DNA of 64,000 nucleotides from Argopecten irradians (taxonomy: Eukaryota; Mollusca; Bivalvia; Pectinida; Pectinidae), in the NCBI RefSeq assembly GCF_041381155.1, contig NC_091142.1, forward strand, positions 6,699,778-6,763,777, read 5' to 3'. Shown here in pieces: positions 9,839 through 22,768 of the stretch. Numbering within the stretch: the first letter of the stretch is position 1; every line of letters starts with the position of its first letter. The translations under genes were made by a program, and so were the position numbers. The notes under the pieces were generated by a model, which saw nothing but the letters and a program-made list of their open reading frames with translations, was not told where the DNA came from and ran no database searches.

Positions 9839-10956
9839 GTAAAACTCATATTCACATTGTTTCCTTTATAACGTATATCGTCTGCTTTTGGAAGTATCCC
9901 ATAATGCATCACGTCGTTGTGTAGGTAAACCAACGTAAAATAACATTAACGTAAATAGTAAGTAATGCTCGAATATATAGAACACTAGTATTGAGAAACC
10001 AAACAAACTTGGATGCCTACCCATCGTTTAGGTGTAACTGACGACATCCTCTAAGGTAAGGTTGTGAAGTCTGAAGGTATTATGACCAGCAGAATGTGAG
10101 TCGAAGATCGAACTGACGTTTGACGTTTTCGGGCGGCCTTTTATACTCGCCGCCGAGACCCTATTGAACAATCAGAATCGAGCTTACATGTTGTGACGTC
10201 ACAATCTAGATGCCGCCAAACTGTAAACACCTGCCGCTCTCTGGCATGGAATTTCGCATAATAATCGGCTTTCTGATGGTTTAGAGTGCATACAACAATA
10301 ATACACGAATTAATAACATAATGAAGAATCTAAACATGCTTCGTTTTCAGTATAAGGTAAGATAATCGACCTGTAATCGTCTTCAATTGTCTGAATCAAA
10401 GTTGATGAATCTCGCCATTTTGAATGGCATGCTCGATCCGCCATGTCAAAGTTGTCGGGGATTTCCGTTATAAATCAAGTATAATATATTTACGTCAGGA
10501 TATATCTCATGTTTTATAAACATAGATATTATGATTATCTGCTAAAAGTAGATACTGTAATATTCGTAACAATTGCTCAAACGTTTAATGATATACATAT
10601 GTCGAAATAGGCTCAGTTCCGCTATCACGGCAGTGATGCTTGGTTTTAAACTGTGTTAAAGAAAAAAAATTCTCCTAGATGGGATGTAATTTTGGGTTGA
10701 AAATCCCAATTTTTTGCATTTTTCAAAACAACAAATTTGGTTACCATGGTTTTTACAGGCTCACAAAACCACAAAAAGCGGACCTGTTCAAAAATGAACT
10801 CTGCATAACAATTGCAACTGTTGTGTAGATTAAAATATCTATACTTTTATATAGATGTTACTTAAGGTTAAAAAGCTGTGTGTACATAATTGAAGCCTGC
10901 ACTTTATTTTGCTGATTTTTTCAAATCTACTGTACACTGGCACCTAGTAGGCTGTT
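9839..10956. other. No gene seen
   Basis: This AT-rich non-coding DNA lies between the retrotransposon and the next gene. A TGACGTCA palindrome at about 10194-10201 would fit a CREB/ATF site. I found no exon with paired splice sites or a recognisable product. Confidence 0.4.
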
Positions 10957-11144
10957 ATGCGGGAGGAGTTATCGTCCTTGTTTCTAATGACGTTAACAAT
11001 TAGAGTTATTTCCCCTTGTTATTGTTATCGTTGCCTGAGTTTACGCGCGGTAACAACACAAAGTGCCTTTCTACAAATTTTCGTCTTACGAACTATCGTT
11101 CTACAAACTCATCACTTTATTGGTCTTTATCTTCGGGAAACATC
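10957..11144 (+). other. Possible 5' noncoding exon of the 12.4 kb gene
   Basis: A clean donor, CATC|GTAAGT, at 11144/11145 lies upstream of the acceptor at 12411 that precedes the first coding exon. The region before it could be a noncoding first exon, and the intron would contain the 42-bp minisatellite. The exon start is a guess; transcript data would settle it. Confidence 0.3.
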
Positions 11145-11277
11145 GTAAGTATATCAGTGTAAAAGGAGCGGGTCGTTGTGATTTGTATTTAGTGTTAAAT
11201 AGGCCTCTGTTACCCAGCTGACGAAGTATGTATGCTTCTTTCAATCTTTGGCACAGTCGGCAGAGTAGTTTTTACCC

Positions 11278-12335
11278 ATCTTTACATTACTTACGTTTAT
11301 CCCTCTCTCACTATATTGTATATTATATTACTAAGGTTTATCCCTGTCTCACTATATTGTTTATTATATAACTAAGGTTTACCCCGTCTCACTATATTGT
11401 ACATTTTATTACTAAGGTTTATCCCTGTCTCACCATATTGTATATTTTATTACTAAGGTTTACCCCGTCTCACTATATTGTACATTTTATTACTAAGGTT
11501 TATCCCTGTCTCACCATATTGTATATTTTATTACTAAGGTTTATCCCTATCCCACTATATTGTATAATATATATAATCAGGTTTACTCCTGTCTCACTAT
11601 ATTGTATATTATATAACTTAAGTTTACCCCTGTCTCACTATATTGTATATTATATAACTTAGGTTTATCACTTTCTCGCTATATTGTAATTTTATTACTA
11701 GGGTTTATCCCTATCCCACTATATTGTATATTAAATACCTTAGTTTTATCCCTGTCTCACTATACTGTATATTATATAGCTAAGGTTTATCCCTGTCTCA
11801 CTATATTGTACATTTTATTACTAAGGTTTATCCCTATCCCACTAAATTGTATATTATATAACTTAGGTTTATCACTCTTTCACAATATACTTCATTATAT
11901 TACTTAGCTTTTTATCTCTTCCACTATATTGTATATTATATTACTTACTTATTATATCATTCTCTCATTATATTAATATTATGTTACGTTGGTTTATTCC
12001 TCTCCCACTATATTGTATATTATATTACTTAGGTTTATCCCCCTCACACAATATTATATATTATATTACTTAAGTTTATCATTCTCCCACAATATAGTTC
12101 ATTATATTACTTAGTTTTTGTCTCTTCCACTATATTGTATATTATATTACTTACTTGGTTTATCCCTCTCTCACTATATTGTATATTATATAACTTAGGT
12201 TTATCCCTCTCCCACTATATTGTACATTATATTACTTGGGTTTATCCCTGTCTCACTATATTGTACATTATATAACTAAGGTTTATCCCTGTCCTACTAT
12301 ATTGTATATTATGTTACTTAGAATTATCCCGAATA
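11278..12335. repeat. 42-bp minisatellite, about 25 copies
   Basis: A tandem array built on the core CCCTGTCTCACTATATTGTA plus TATTATATTACTAAGGTTTAT, with units of 41-48 bp. Units differ mainly in TGTCTC versus CTCCC and in the AT-rich half. The array ends about 80 bp before the first coding exon of the 12.4 kb gene. Short open frames within it are by-products of the repeat. Confidence 0.95.
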
Positions 12336-12417
12336 AACTATTTTCTAGTAATTCCAGTAATAAACTGAATACGATTTTCAAATGTATATAAGACTAATTA
12401 CAATTTTACAGTTAACC

Positions 12418-14503
12418 ATGGATTGCGGTTACGATTCAGAAGACCAAGTTTCTGGTTTCCTGAACAATGTAGTGGACCAATCGATAAGCGACCTTATGGA
12501 GGAAGATGAAAAAAATCCTCAGATAGATTTTGGAGCTCAGAAACCAAACATGAATCAAGAGTTTCCAAAGACCAAATCTCTACCCTCATTAGAAACAAAC
12601 GTAGACAGTCAGAAATACAAGCTATCAATGACACCTTCGCAGCCTGGCATAAACAGAAGGCCAACAAAGGTCGTGATGGATAACAAAGATTTAAGACGAA
12701 ATCTTCTTCAAAGGCAATACAAACAGGCTGTAATCGACCAGCGTGCCAACAAAGCACCAGGAACAAGGGAGGAACCAGATAAACCTAGGAAGGCAACCAC
12801 AGCAGACCTCCGATTAGATCCTTCATCTACTTCAGACCAAAAACCTGGCCAAGCCAGTCCTGCAACTGATACAGAAACCACAGATCCATCATCAAGTGAA
12901 AAAGCAGAACAAGACACAGAGGAAGATATGGATAAGAATATTGACGACTTCGTTAATATTTCACTTTCCTCTATTACGAAGGAGGAGATGTTAGACGAAC
13001 ATGTCGATGACTTCGTGAGTTCATCATTGATGAGGATTGTAGGTGACGATACAGCAATGGTTCTGATGGAAGACAATGAAAAGGAAATGCATCAAGATGT
13101 CAGAAGTGAAGATCATAAGTTAGGGACAATTGACATCGTCGGAGAAGCTAAAAAAGAAATAGAACAATTCCACACAGACAAAGATGGACACTCAACACCC
13201 ACTGCCGATATCAATGAGAAGAAGGTTAATGATATCGAGGCTAAGGATTTAGGTGAGCAAGAAAGTCTTCAGCCGAAATTGTATACCGCTCATAAATATC
13301 TAACTATGATTTGACCTTTTTGTTCTTTACTAAGTTGTTTGGGCCTGTCGTTTTTATAACGGATGTAAAATTATTGGACTAAAATTGAATCAATGTGCTG
13401 TATTTGCATATAACATAGTTATCTGCTATTGCATATAGGTATTGATTGTTATGACGTCAATGTTTGTGAGCGTAACGTCATACCTTACAGAAAAACACGA
13501 CATATGTTTCGTTTCTCTCACGAAATAATTACGTCACGATGGCTACCTACCTGCATTGGAGAATTTAACTCTATCATATACCAACTCAAAAAAAGTACAA
13601 GTGTATGCATGTTCGATAGATATTTTGATAATTCACAACCAAAGACACTGTAACCACAAACGTATTTCTCCCGTAATTTACAGATTTGGCTGAGACTATT
13701 GACAGTGCTGTTCCGGAGAATAAAGCTTCCAATCGGAGTGTGTTCGGTTTCTTTATTGTAAGTATTTCAAAGCGTTTTGTCACAAAAACCTCTGTAATTT
13801 TCAGTAGTTTTTTTTATATCTTAAATTGTTTATTAAAAGTTTTTTAAACTCCTACTTAGTACTTTCATGATCATCAAATGTTGTAATAATGTATCACATA
13901 TAAATAAAATTTCTCGTCTGTTGTACACGGTTATTCTTTTTCAAAATGACTCAATGATATATTAGATATGTTATCAATCATTGGAAAATGTTTTGTAATT
14001 CAGAGGAGAAGATCTACAGGCTCATTAAAATTGAGGTATCCCTGCCTCCAGCTAGTATGTGGAAACTCTAAAGGTAATTATAATGTCATATTTCACAAAC
14101 ATATTATACTTTGCAAATAACAACAAATATATAAATATATAATAATATAAATATCATTATATTTATTTAATCTATGAAAATATGAATATTTTACTTACAA
14201 GACAATTCAGCTGACACAAGGCAAAGTTCTTAATACATGTACTTATGAAATGTAAGTTTGATGTGAAATATGGTAGTCTTTCTTTAGAACTACATAGAAC
14301 ATTATAAGCTTTACAGGCCTGTTGGGCCTCTTGTACCAGTCTGAGAGTATACTTAAAATCTTATTCTAATTTTAGTTGAAGATTCTGACAATTTTGCGGA
14401 AAACAAGAACACCAGCCGAACCAAGAAACCCGGTTTTCTAAGAAGATTATTCTCATGTCTGAGGAGGGAAGGAGGTCGAGTAGACCCCCGCAATGATGAA
14501 TGA
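12418..14503 (+). CDS. Unrecognised acidic protein, four coding exons
   Basis: Exons 12418-13252, 13684-13757, 14004-14073 and 14376-14503 join in phase (835+74+70+128 nt) to give 368 aa. All introns are GT..AG and an acceptor (TTTTACAG) ends at 12411, just before the ATG. I do not recognise the family. The protein is hydrophilic and rich in Asp, Glu and Lys. Three segments share one hydrophobic spacing: LNNVVDQSISDLM (15-27), IDDFVNISLSSI (175-186) and VDDFVSSSLMRIV (196-208). They look like amphipathic helices and resemble the PKA-anchoring helix of AKAPs, with Ser where Ala is common. The C terminus is basic with one Cys (GFLRRLFSCLRR, about residues 345-356) and could attach to membranes. 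AKAP-like function is inference only. A readthrough of exon 1 would stop at 13314. Confidence 0.75.
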
Positions 14504-15284
14504 AAAGTTTAATATGGATGTGAAAAGTTTGATGTAGAATTTATATGATATCATCAAAAGAAAGAGGTTGGAAATATATATTTGGTTATTATAATTGATA
14601 TATAACTGAAAAGCAAAAATATTCCATAGAAGATCATTGATGATATTACCAGTAAAGATATAAAAGAAGATTGATACAATTTATAGTGATTTGGATTATC
14701 ATCAGATGATTTTATTTTAGTTTTTAGTACATTTTGCTTGTTAGCAGAGACAATTACTAATGTACACCTATAGCGTTATGAATGAACGGGCAGTTCTTGA
14801 AGGATAAATACGGTCTCCATGGTATTTATTGTCCAGCTCAAAAAAAAAGTATTCCAAATGGAAACTTTATTTAGTTAAAAAAAAACATATTGCAATTATG
14901 TTTTATATTTGCTTTATGTAATTCTTATTTGTTTGAAATATATGCAAAACTCATTTATTGATTTGATGGTTAAAGCATGGTATAATGCGAGTGCCACGAT
15001 GATTTTATGTTTACTTTTTGTATTACCTATTTATTTATTGGATATATCTTTTGTAAAGTTCTTAAGTTGAAGCTTTCAAAATTATATCTAACTCAGGTTA
15101 AAGTTTTCAAAGTTGTATTTAACTCAGTCATTTAGATAACAATTTTTACATGATGTACACTTTGATATTAAGTTATATTTTTGTAATTCAATGTATTTCA
15201 AGAAATGTTTAAAGTCACTTTGACGAATATGTAGACAATATTGATATCATTATGGTTCCAAAGTGTTATACTGAAATACTAGTA
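14504..15284. other. 3' flank of the 12.4 kb gene; no other gene seen
   Basis: AT-rich sequence after the stop codon, probably including the 3' untranslated region. No additional exon or recognisable element was found. Confidence 0.4.
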
Positions 15285-17010
15285 TGGTTGGATTATGTAT
15301 AAATGTTGGTCTAAATTTTGTGACAAAAACTCTATTTTTAAGCTAAAATGGTTATAGATTAATTTATAGTTCACAACTTTAAATATCATAGTTCTTGCCT
15401 CGAAGACAGATTCCTGGGACAGATTTCGGAGCCGGTTTTTAAAGATTGACCATCTATTTACTGATCAAACCGACTCTTTAAGGTTAAAACAGATATATTA
15501 AAAACATGAAGAGTCTGGATTACTTTTGGTTATAAATACTGATTTAGGGATTCTTTTTATTTATTCGATATTTATACATTTTTACACAACGTTCCACCAG
15601 TACCTGTTACAGGCTATGTTAACCTAACTTCATGTACATGTATCTGTTTTGTAATAACAATTGTACTGATGAAGTTTAAGATGCTCAACCGCTGACAAAT
15701 GGTATTTTTTTCACTACCAAAAACAGGAGTAGACGATTTAGTATTTTCTTAAGTTACAACACTTACTTACATTACACCATTATCACCAATGAAAAGTTTG
15801 AGCTTCTAATTTTATTTCACGATAAAAATATGAAAAATAATTAATTGCATCCCGAAAAAATTCCGTGGCACTATATTCTATATGAAATGAAGTACTGATT
15901 GCACATACCCTATAGACAAAATACATTATCTTATACTTATTTTTGTGTAGATTAGACATATATATACACGATTAAACATCAATTATTGTACAAATGTTGA
16001 ATATTATTTATGCTCTGTCGGCGGTGGAGCATCTTTAAGTGATGACATAAATAATTAGTTTTAATGAAAGTTAATTATGTACTTTAGTGCTGTATCAGTT
16101 AGTGACAGTTACCGTTATCGATGTTGATTTGTACTTTACACTTATACTACAAACTACTTTATCAGAAGGTACTTAACAGTTAGTACCATTGTTGTATACT
16201 TACTTACCTGTGTCAGTTTGGTACTACATTTAATGCCTATTGCACTTTTCTATAAGTGTAAATTCAATACAGGTTAATATTTTGTATCCTTATGTTGCAA
16301 TTGATTAAAGTATCAGATAACCTGAGAAATACATGTATGGGTGGATTATACATAAGTGTTGGTCCAAATTTTGTGACAAGAAATACATTTTTAAATTTTC
16401 AAAAATTGTTATAAATTAATTTAAAGTTCATGATTTTAAATACCATTTTCTTGCTTAGAAGACAGATTCCTGGGACAGATTTCGGAACTGACTTTTTAGT
16501 ATTGGCAATCTATCTAGTGATCAGACAGACTCTTTAAGGTTAAAGCAGTCTATTTTGATATGCAGAGTAGTGGGTTTTAGGTTTTAAATTCTGAATTTTT
16601 ATTTTATTATATTTTTTTTTTTGTTACATATAATTGATTTTTGCACTTGTGCATTTTTCACCACCTCCAGTTGCAAGGTTAAACTGAACTTTTGTATATC
16701 AATGGAGATTTGGCTAGAATTTAGGCATTATTTAATGAAAGTTTATTTGGTACATCTGTATACTAATAACCATTAATTAGCCATTTTTTTCCATGAATGC
16801 ATATGCTATAAACTTAATTTATAAGTTTACCATAATGAATTGTAAACTTATGCTATCTGTGATGATTATAAATTTATATTTATATTAAAATAAATTGTTA
16901 CAAATTTTATTTTTGATATATCTTTTAGTTTGTCATTATTTCAAGTACCCGATATATATTTTTCCATCTTCAATGCTCCAGAGGTTACTTCCACTGTCGT
17001 TATATCCACC
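15285..17010. repeat. 1.55 kb dispersed repeat, copy 2
   Basis: Matches 1-1558 from 15447 on. The 15285-15500 segment is itself a direct repeat of 16340-16570 (both with 'CAGATTCCTGGGACAGATTT'). The copy contains a TTAA-flanked MITE at 15676-16038. It ends near 17005, at a segment (CTCCAGAGGTTACTTCCACT) that also resembles the inverted repeat at 58.8 kb. Confidence 0.8.
15676..16038 (+). mobile_element. TTAA-flanked MITE family 1, copy 2
   Basis: Second copy, lying inside the duplicated 1.55 kb unit. It shares copy 1's variant left end, so it moved with the duplication rather than by a separate insertion. Confidence 0.75.
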
Positions 17011-17399
17011 CCTGGACTATCTCATACATATAATAAAACTTAAGGCATGCGCAGTTCAAGAGATTAAAATCGACCAATCGCGGGCCAGCAGAAACTTTCT
17101 TTGAAGACTACAAACAGGTTGTCAACTACAAAGCCGCAAAGTCGATCACAATGTACCGTTATTCGATTTTTGTAATGCAAATTAAAGGACCAAATAATCT
17201 GTTCACCCATTGGCACAGACAGAGCCTTCAGTTTTGATATGGCATAATCAAGGGACGGATATTACGACACCTGAATGTTGAGGATGGAATGATAATTTCC
17301 ATGCAAAACGTAACAGTTTTCAAATTTTTTCTACCCATGAATCGCAGCAGTTACCGATCTGAATGTTCCATGTAGAATGTAAAAGTTACCTTGTAATAC

Positions 17400-17730
17400 A
17401 GGGCTGATTAAAATCTGCCAAAAGTGGCGATCAAACTTGGCTAAGCCCTTAAGGCATTTAACTTTGTTTCCAAGTTTTAACAATATTAGTTTTAACATGT
17501 GTTAGTTATTACACAGAAACTGCAGAAAAATGGCATTTGTAGTAAATTAAAGGGCCATAACTCTGATAAATAACATCCACTGAAAGAGTTGATCGGACCT
17601 GACCAGGTACTTAAGGCATTCAACCTTGTTACCAAGTTTGAAGAAAATCGCTAAATATTTATAACAGTTGTTGTACGGAAGTGGCAGAAACTGACTTTTT
17701 TTATTTATTTAGGCAAAGGGCCATAACTCC
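17400..17730. repeat. Molluscan-style interspersed repeat, two diverged units
   Basis: Two related units of about 155 bp each run from '..CTTAAGGCATT(T/C)AAC.TTGTT.CCAAGTTT' to 'AAAGGGCCATAACTC'. The 'GGGCCATAACTC' word is common in bivalve genomes. I see no coding potential. Confidence 0.55.
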
Positions 17731-18147
17731 GAATGTACTGTTTGAAACGGAAGGATGACGAGAAAACATGGTTTCATAAATAAAACATTCATATATATAT
17801 ACAGTATATTAATTGGTTTACAACGAGTATACAAATCACATCAAACGTCAATAAAATAATGTGCAAATTGCAACCATATTAAAAATATGTCTCGAATGAA
17901 TGCTCTTTTCTTATGATATTTTATGAAATGAGTTTTTAAACTTCAAGACGAGTTTGGTTATATCATATATACATATTACGTTTTCTACATGAAGCTACAA
18001 GTCATGACTTCACAATGAATTTTCAGCCAATGAAAATCGCTGAAAGTGGTTGCAAATATAACACATGGGCCAAGTCACTGGATATCAGGCGGATTATGTG
18101 ATAAAAACATATATCCTCTTTAGCCAGTGAACAATGTGAAAACGTCC

Positions 18148-18425
18148 TTACATTTCTACGAGACACCATAGTGCCATCCCAGAGGATACTATCGCTGCTT
18201 TAGCCGAGGCTGAAAGACCGACAACTCCGAAAGATTGTAGAGTAGAGAACAGTCCCCCAGAAGCTACACTTCCCCCATAGCTGGACCTCCAAGCTGCGGC
18301 CACGGTACCCTTTCCTACTCCTCCTGTGCCGAATCCGAAAAGGCCAAGGGCAGGAGCAAATCTGGCCACACCGATACCGCCTATTCCTCCAGCTACTAAG
18401 GCAGCTGACATGCATCCCCAACTAA
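18148..18425 (-). CDS. IFI6/IFI27 (ISG12)-like protein, main exon
   Basis: An exon following the acceptor ATTGTAG at 18426-18432, in phase 1 and ending at a stop at 18148. It encodes about 92 aa, very rich in Gly, Ala and Ser: AALVAGGIGGIGVARFAPAL, then GGVGKGTVAAAW, then SVASGGLFSTLQSFGVVG. This matches the Ifi-6-16 family pattern (human IFI6 has GGGVPAGGLVATLQSLGA). Family members are small hydrophobic mitochondrial or ER proteins linked to innate immunity and apoptosis. No N-terminal exon was found. The frame also stays open upstream to an ATG at 18462, which would give a complete 104-aa protein without an intron. Which of the two is real is undecided. Confidence 0.7.
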
Positions 18426-19590
18426 CTACAATATTAGAAATAGTCAGTTTGAAGTTTACCATTCTATTTTAGCAAATAAACAGTTATATTGCTGATTGAG
18501 TATTATTCAATTTTTTATTCAAGATTAGGATATTTTCTCTCGTTTATGGAAATAAATTCGGCGGAATTGTACATTAAATTCAGTTTGTAGTTAAGCACAG
18601 GTTTTCATATTTTTGATATGCATTGATGTGAAACATTCTTTTAGTGTTCCAGCATAGCTAATCAAGTAGTCTCATCGATAAGTCGATATATACAACACTT
18701 AGAATTATTGTTATTGTAATCATTTCTTTTATCTATTTTCTGTAGATTCTCACACAGGCTCAACCCATCCGTTTCGTGATATTGCTACACCAGATAATAA
18801 ATGTCAATGTAGATACTGGCAATTATCATACATTCGATTTAAAAGTAACACAAAGCTTCATCAAAGTGGCAGTCTGTATTTGGTTTACTTTTCAGAAGGA
18901 TTTTACGGAGCTGAAAGTATCACATTTGTTAATAATTGACATGACCGAAAATAGCACTCAAAATTTTGACATTTCCTGTTTTTCAAATGTAGCCGAAATT
19001 TGTTAGATTTTAGTCATCATTTATCTACAAATGTGTAATTATAATATGATGTTATTGATACTCTTGAAAAAATTATATAGTTTAACGACATAAAACCTGA
19101 GTTCAACACCGTTTTGGATAAACCTGTCATACACCTCTACGGACAATAAAACTGGCTCCTGAGACCTTTTGATTTTTTAAACATACAACTGCATTGCAAC
19201 GGTTGGCATTAATGTTGCAACATATAACATATTGTTTTAATAAAATTGGTTCGTGGCCAATTTTCCATTTTCCATGAAAGAGGTTCTTTCTAATAAGCAT
19301 AATATTCATCGATATATACTAGTATCTTTTTGCAAACTAGATAGAAAAAAAGGCATTTTATCCAAACTGTTTTTTGAGAAACGTCGGAAAAAGTATATAT
19401 TTTTTTCTTGTGGTTGTTTTATTATGAATTTTGTATATTTTGTTAAAAGCTCAGTACACATTTTATGTCGAGTTTGGTATACATTTTATGTCGAGTTTGT
19501 TATATATTTTATTCAATGCTTAGTACAGATTGCATTCAAAGTTTATCATACATCAGTATACATTTTATTTTGACTTTGGCATACCTTCTA

Positions 19591-21062
19591 TTAATATCGT
19601 GGTAAACGTTTTTTCTCAGGTTCTCTTTTCAGGTTGTTCCGGACCGCGTATATTTTTAGCCTGTACCATGTGTTGTCCTCCAGGTCTTCTAGCAGTACTG
19701 ATGGATTTTTTTGTCTCATATTCTCTCATGAAATCGTAAGTATCTCCCGAAACCACATTGCCACCAGAGAGAGCCCATCTCAAATCAAATGATATGGAAG
19801 TAACTTTTCTCCATGTTAACTTACCAGGCCTATTAGGATCTGTGAAAATGAAACTAAGTAATTATTTTAAGACTTAATTCTTAATGGATATGGTATTTCT
19901 TAAGATATTTCGTTAAATACATAACTTTGCTGTGAATCCATAAATATTAAAATCTTATCTTTATCAATTAATTTTAAGACTTATCTATTAATGGAGGAAG
20001 ATTTTCGTTAAACCCATAACATTGCTGTGAATCCATGAAGATAAAAGTCTTACCATTGTCAATTAATGTTAAGATATATTTCTAAATGAAGATGAAATTA
20101 CGATAAACCGTAATGGAGTCCAAAATTATTAGTCTAATACAGCACTTATCATTTTCTTAACAATTTTATGTAGATTAATATAAAGTTGATTTCTATAAAG
20201 TGGGTCGTCTTATGTTCCCAATCATTGTCCTAATTACTGTATGTTAATTGACTTTCACTACGCCACGCGGCAAAACAGACAAATAAAATTGCATTACTAA
20301 CTGCAAACATAGATTTACAAAGTGAATCTTGCATTTTTGGCGCGCTCGGTGACGTCATCTTAGGCCATAGATATTTTTATATTATAATTGTAATTGATAT
20401 ATTTTTTTTATTCCTTGTTTTTACTTAGGAAACATAGTGGGGCTTTAAATGTCCAAGCGTTTCGGAAACGAATAGCAAATAGGTTAATCACCAATCATAA
20501 CGTTCTTATGTGAATCTTTGTTACAATGAAGGTTGATTTAGCTATTATGCCGTCTGGCACAGTGCTTATCAAATAACGCGCGGTAATTAGAAAGGCGCCG
20601 GGAAACATAAGACGACCCGCGTTATGAAAATTAGCATAACAAATTATGATAAGGGAAGAATTAGTAAACTAATAACACTTGAAACTACAAAATTATCAAA
20701 AGTATTTAGCGAAAGTTACTGACTGAGATGACATTGATGGCTTTAGTGGATGACCTAATTTCTTGACTGGGTTCATAATATTAGGATACTAACAAGTTGT
20801 AACGATGATGTTCTGTGAAATAACTCTTTGTGTCACTCCACACTCGCCAAGATCTTATACATTTCTCCGGGCATCAGTTCATCTATATAACTAGATGTTT
20901 CGTCTGCTCCCACGGTTATGATGTTAAAATTTTCGGAGTATTCCAGAGCCCATTGGACTTCATAGCTGTCTGCTGCATGACTGAGTGGACGCTGCCATTC
21001 AAGCGATATGGAGTTGGTGTTCTTTCTCGTGACGACTAGTTGATAGATTGCCAAATCTAAAT
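19591..21062 (-). CDS. Fibronectin type III protein, 3' part, frame slip
   Basis: Exons 21062-20837, 20754-20720 (a 35-nt microexon) and 19839-19591 join in phase. The first ends in ..GEMYKILASVE, the microexon adds SSTKAINVISV, and the last begins NPNRPGKLTWRKVTS. Together they hold two fibronectin III domains: SISLEWQRPL..SYEVQWALEY..YIDELMPGEMYKI and SFDLRWALSG..TYDFMREYE..LLEDLEDNTWYRLKIYAV. In the second domain the frame changes within a run of seven A on the coding strand (near 19708): the sequence before it reads in one frame and VLLEDLEDNTWY after it in another, so one A is extra. The predicted end is ..EPEKKRLPRY. Upstream exons were not resolved. Such domains occur in cell-surface and secreted proteins. 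Confidence 0.6.
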
Positions 21063-22768
21063 CTACAAATAAAAAGTATAAAATTGTTTGTTATTTACAG
21101 ATGTGAACTATACATATCCATAAAAAACAATATAGAAATTGTTTGATTGGTTTGTATTCACTTTGATATCAACATGAAAATATATCATTTGTGCATTTGT
21201 AAAATTCATGTACCACGTGATACTCCTTTTAATGCATTGGACAATCTTTTCTGATGCTGGCGATTATTTTCTGTACTTCTGGTAATACTCACACAGAAAA
21301 GATTTGAGATGTTGAGAACTGGGGCATTACATGATCAAAATAACAGTTTTACAAAGTATAAAAACATTTTAAAGTGCCTGTAGAATGTCCTCTTGATGTG
21401 TAGATAATGAAGACAGCTCTCTTGGTTAAATTTGTGATGTACATGTACATGAGATTGACACTGACTTTTGACCCAAATAACCTTTGATCTTGCTCCAGTC
21501 TTGTTTGCTATTTATTTTCTGTATTTGAACATTTCTAAAATGAACACTACATAATCAAACAACTCAGACAAATGACATATATTATTTTATTTGGTTTATT
21601 GTTCATAAATTATTCAAAAGTTATACATACTAGGTATGTAAACATGCAATAATCATTATTATTCCTTTTTTCATTTGTGTGAAGCAGAAATGAATTATTT
21701 GAAAATATCCTGGTGATAATAGTAAAGAACTATGCTAGGTTTGTACTTCAAGTCTGAATCTGTCCTTCCTTCTTGAAAATAATTTCTTTCTGGTTCATAA
21801 TGGGTACATTACAAACAGACTTTATTTTCTTACTGTCAGTTTTGATCTCAGAGATACATATAGTTGTTTTTCCCTTTTATTTTTGGGCGAGCTGCCATCA
21901 CATCTTGCACTTGTGTCATCTGGTTGAAGGTCCCATACATTCTATAAAGAAAATATGGAGTAAATGTCAGTTATGTACAGAGATAAATACTGTATACATG
22001 CATGTACCTTATCTTTCAGTGAAAGCCTACATGTAAAACTAACTACACGTAGTTCCAATTGTTTTCTGTCAAACACAAATTTATAACAATTACACATCTT
22101 TTGAACACAAGTTTATCAAAATCAAACCTCACTAGATACTAAGTTAGTCATTTCTTGAATTAAAGGTCTAGGCATTTTCATGTGAGGAATAATGGTACTA
22201 ATTAGTGCCAGAATTTATGTAGCCTAAATGTATTGGACATAATATATAATACATATTGTAAAAAGTAATTCAATATTCTTTACTTACACCACTTATGATG
22301 TATTGGTGTGAATTTTATATAATTAAGATCAGCAGATAGCATAACGAGTACGTGACTAAGTAACTTTAAGTCTAAAAAACAATCTTACACACACGGGCAC
22401 TGATGAAGCAAGTTTGAAAGTGGCTTCTTTAATACAGTAATATCCATAGCATACAGTAAAAGGATATATATTTCACTGCATATGCATAAAATTATAAATA
22501 CACAAATAGATATCGGAATAGATATCACACTCCTGACGTTGTAACAGTACGTACACTGAAGAATGCGATCAGCTTTTAGGCTAAGGAAAGGCGTATAATA
22601 CGACTCTATGCATGCTTCTGTTGTAATCCAAGATTAAATCTGTTATATGTTCCCCAATTTATCAACACTTTTCCTGATTTCTTATCTCTATTTTACTATG
22701 GTACCAATTTCAAAAAGCGACCAAACACTTACAGAATATAACTGTTACCCCTTCGGGGCCCCACTCAC

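Noticed and set aside
11438-11662. 74-aa repetitive open frame
   Set aside because: A by-product of the 42-bp minisatellite.
19633-19736. Plus-strand exon candidate between CTTTTCAG and AATC|GTAAGT
   Set aside because: The same DNA encodes a recognisable FN3 domain on the minus strand in phase with neighbouring exons; the plus-strand frame has no support.
21773-22036. 87-aa plus-strand frame
   Set aside because: AT-rich chance frame with no splice sites or family resemblance.
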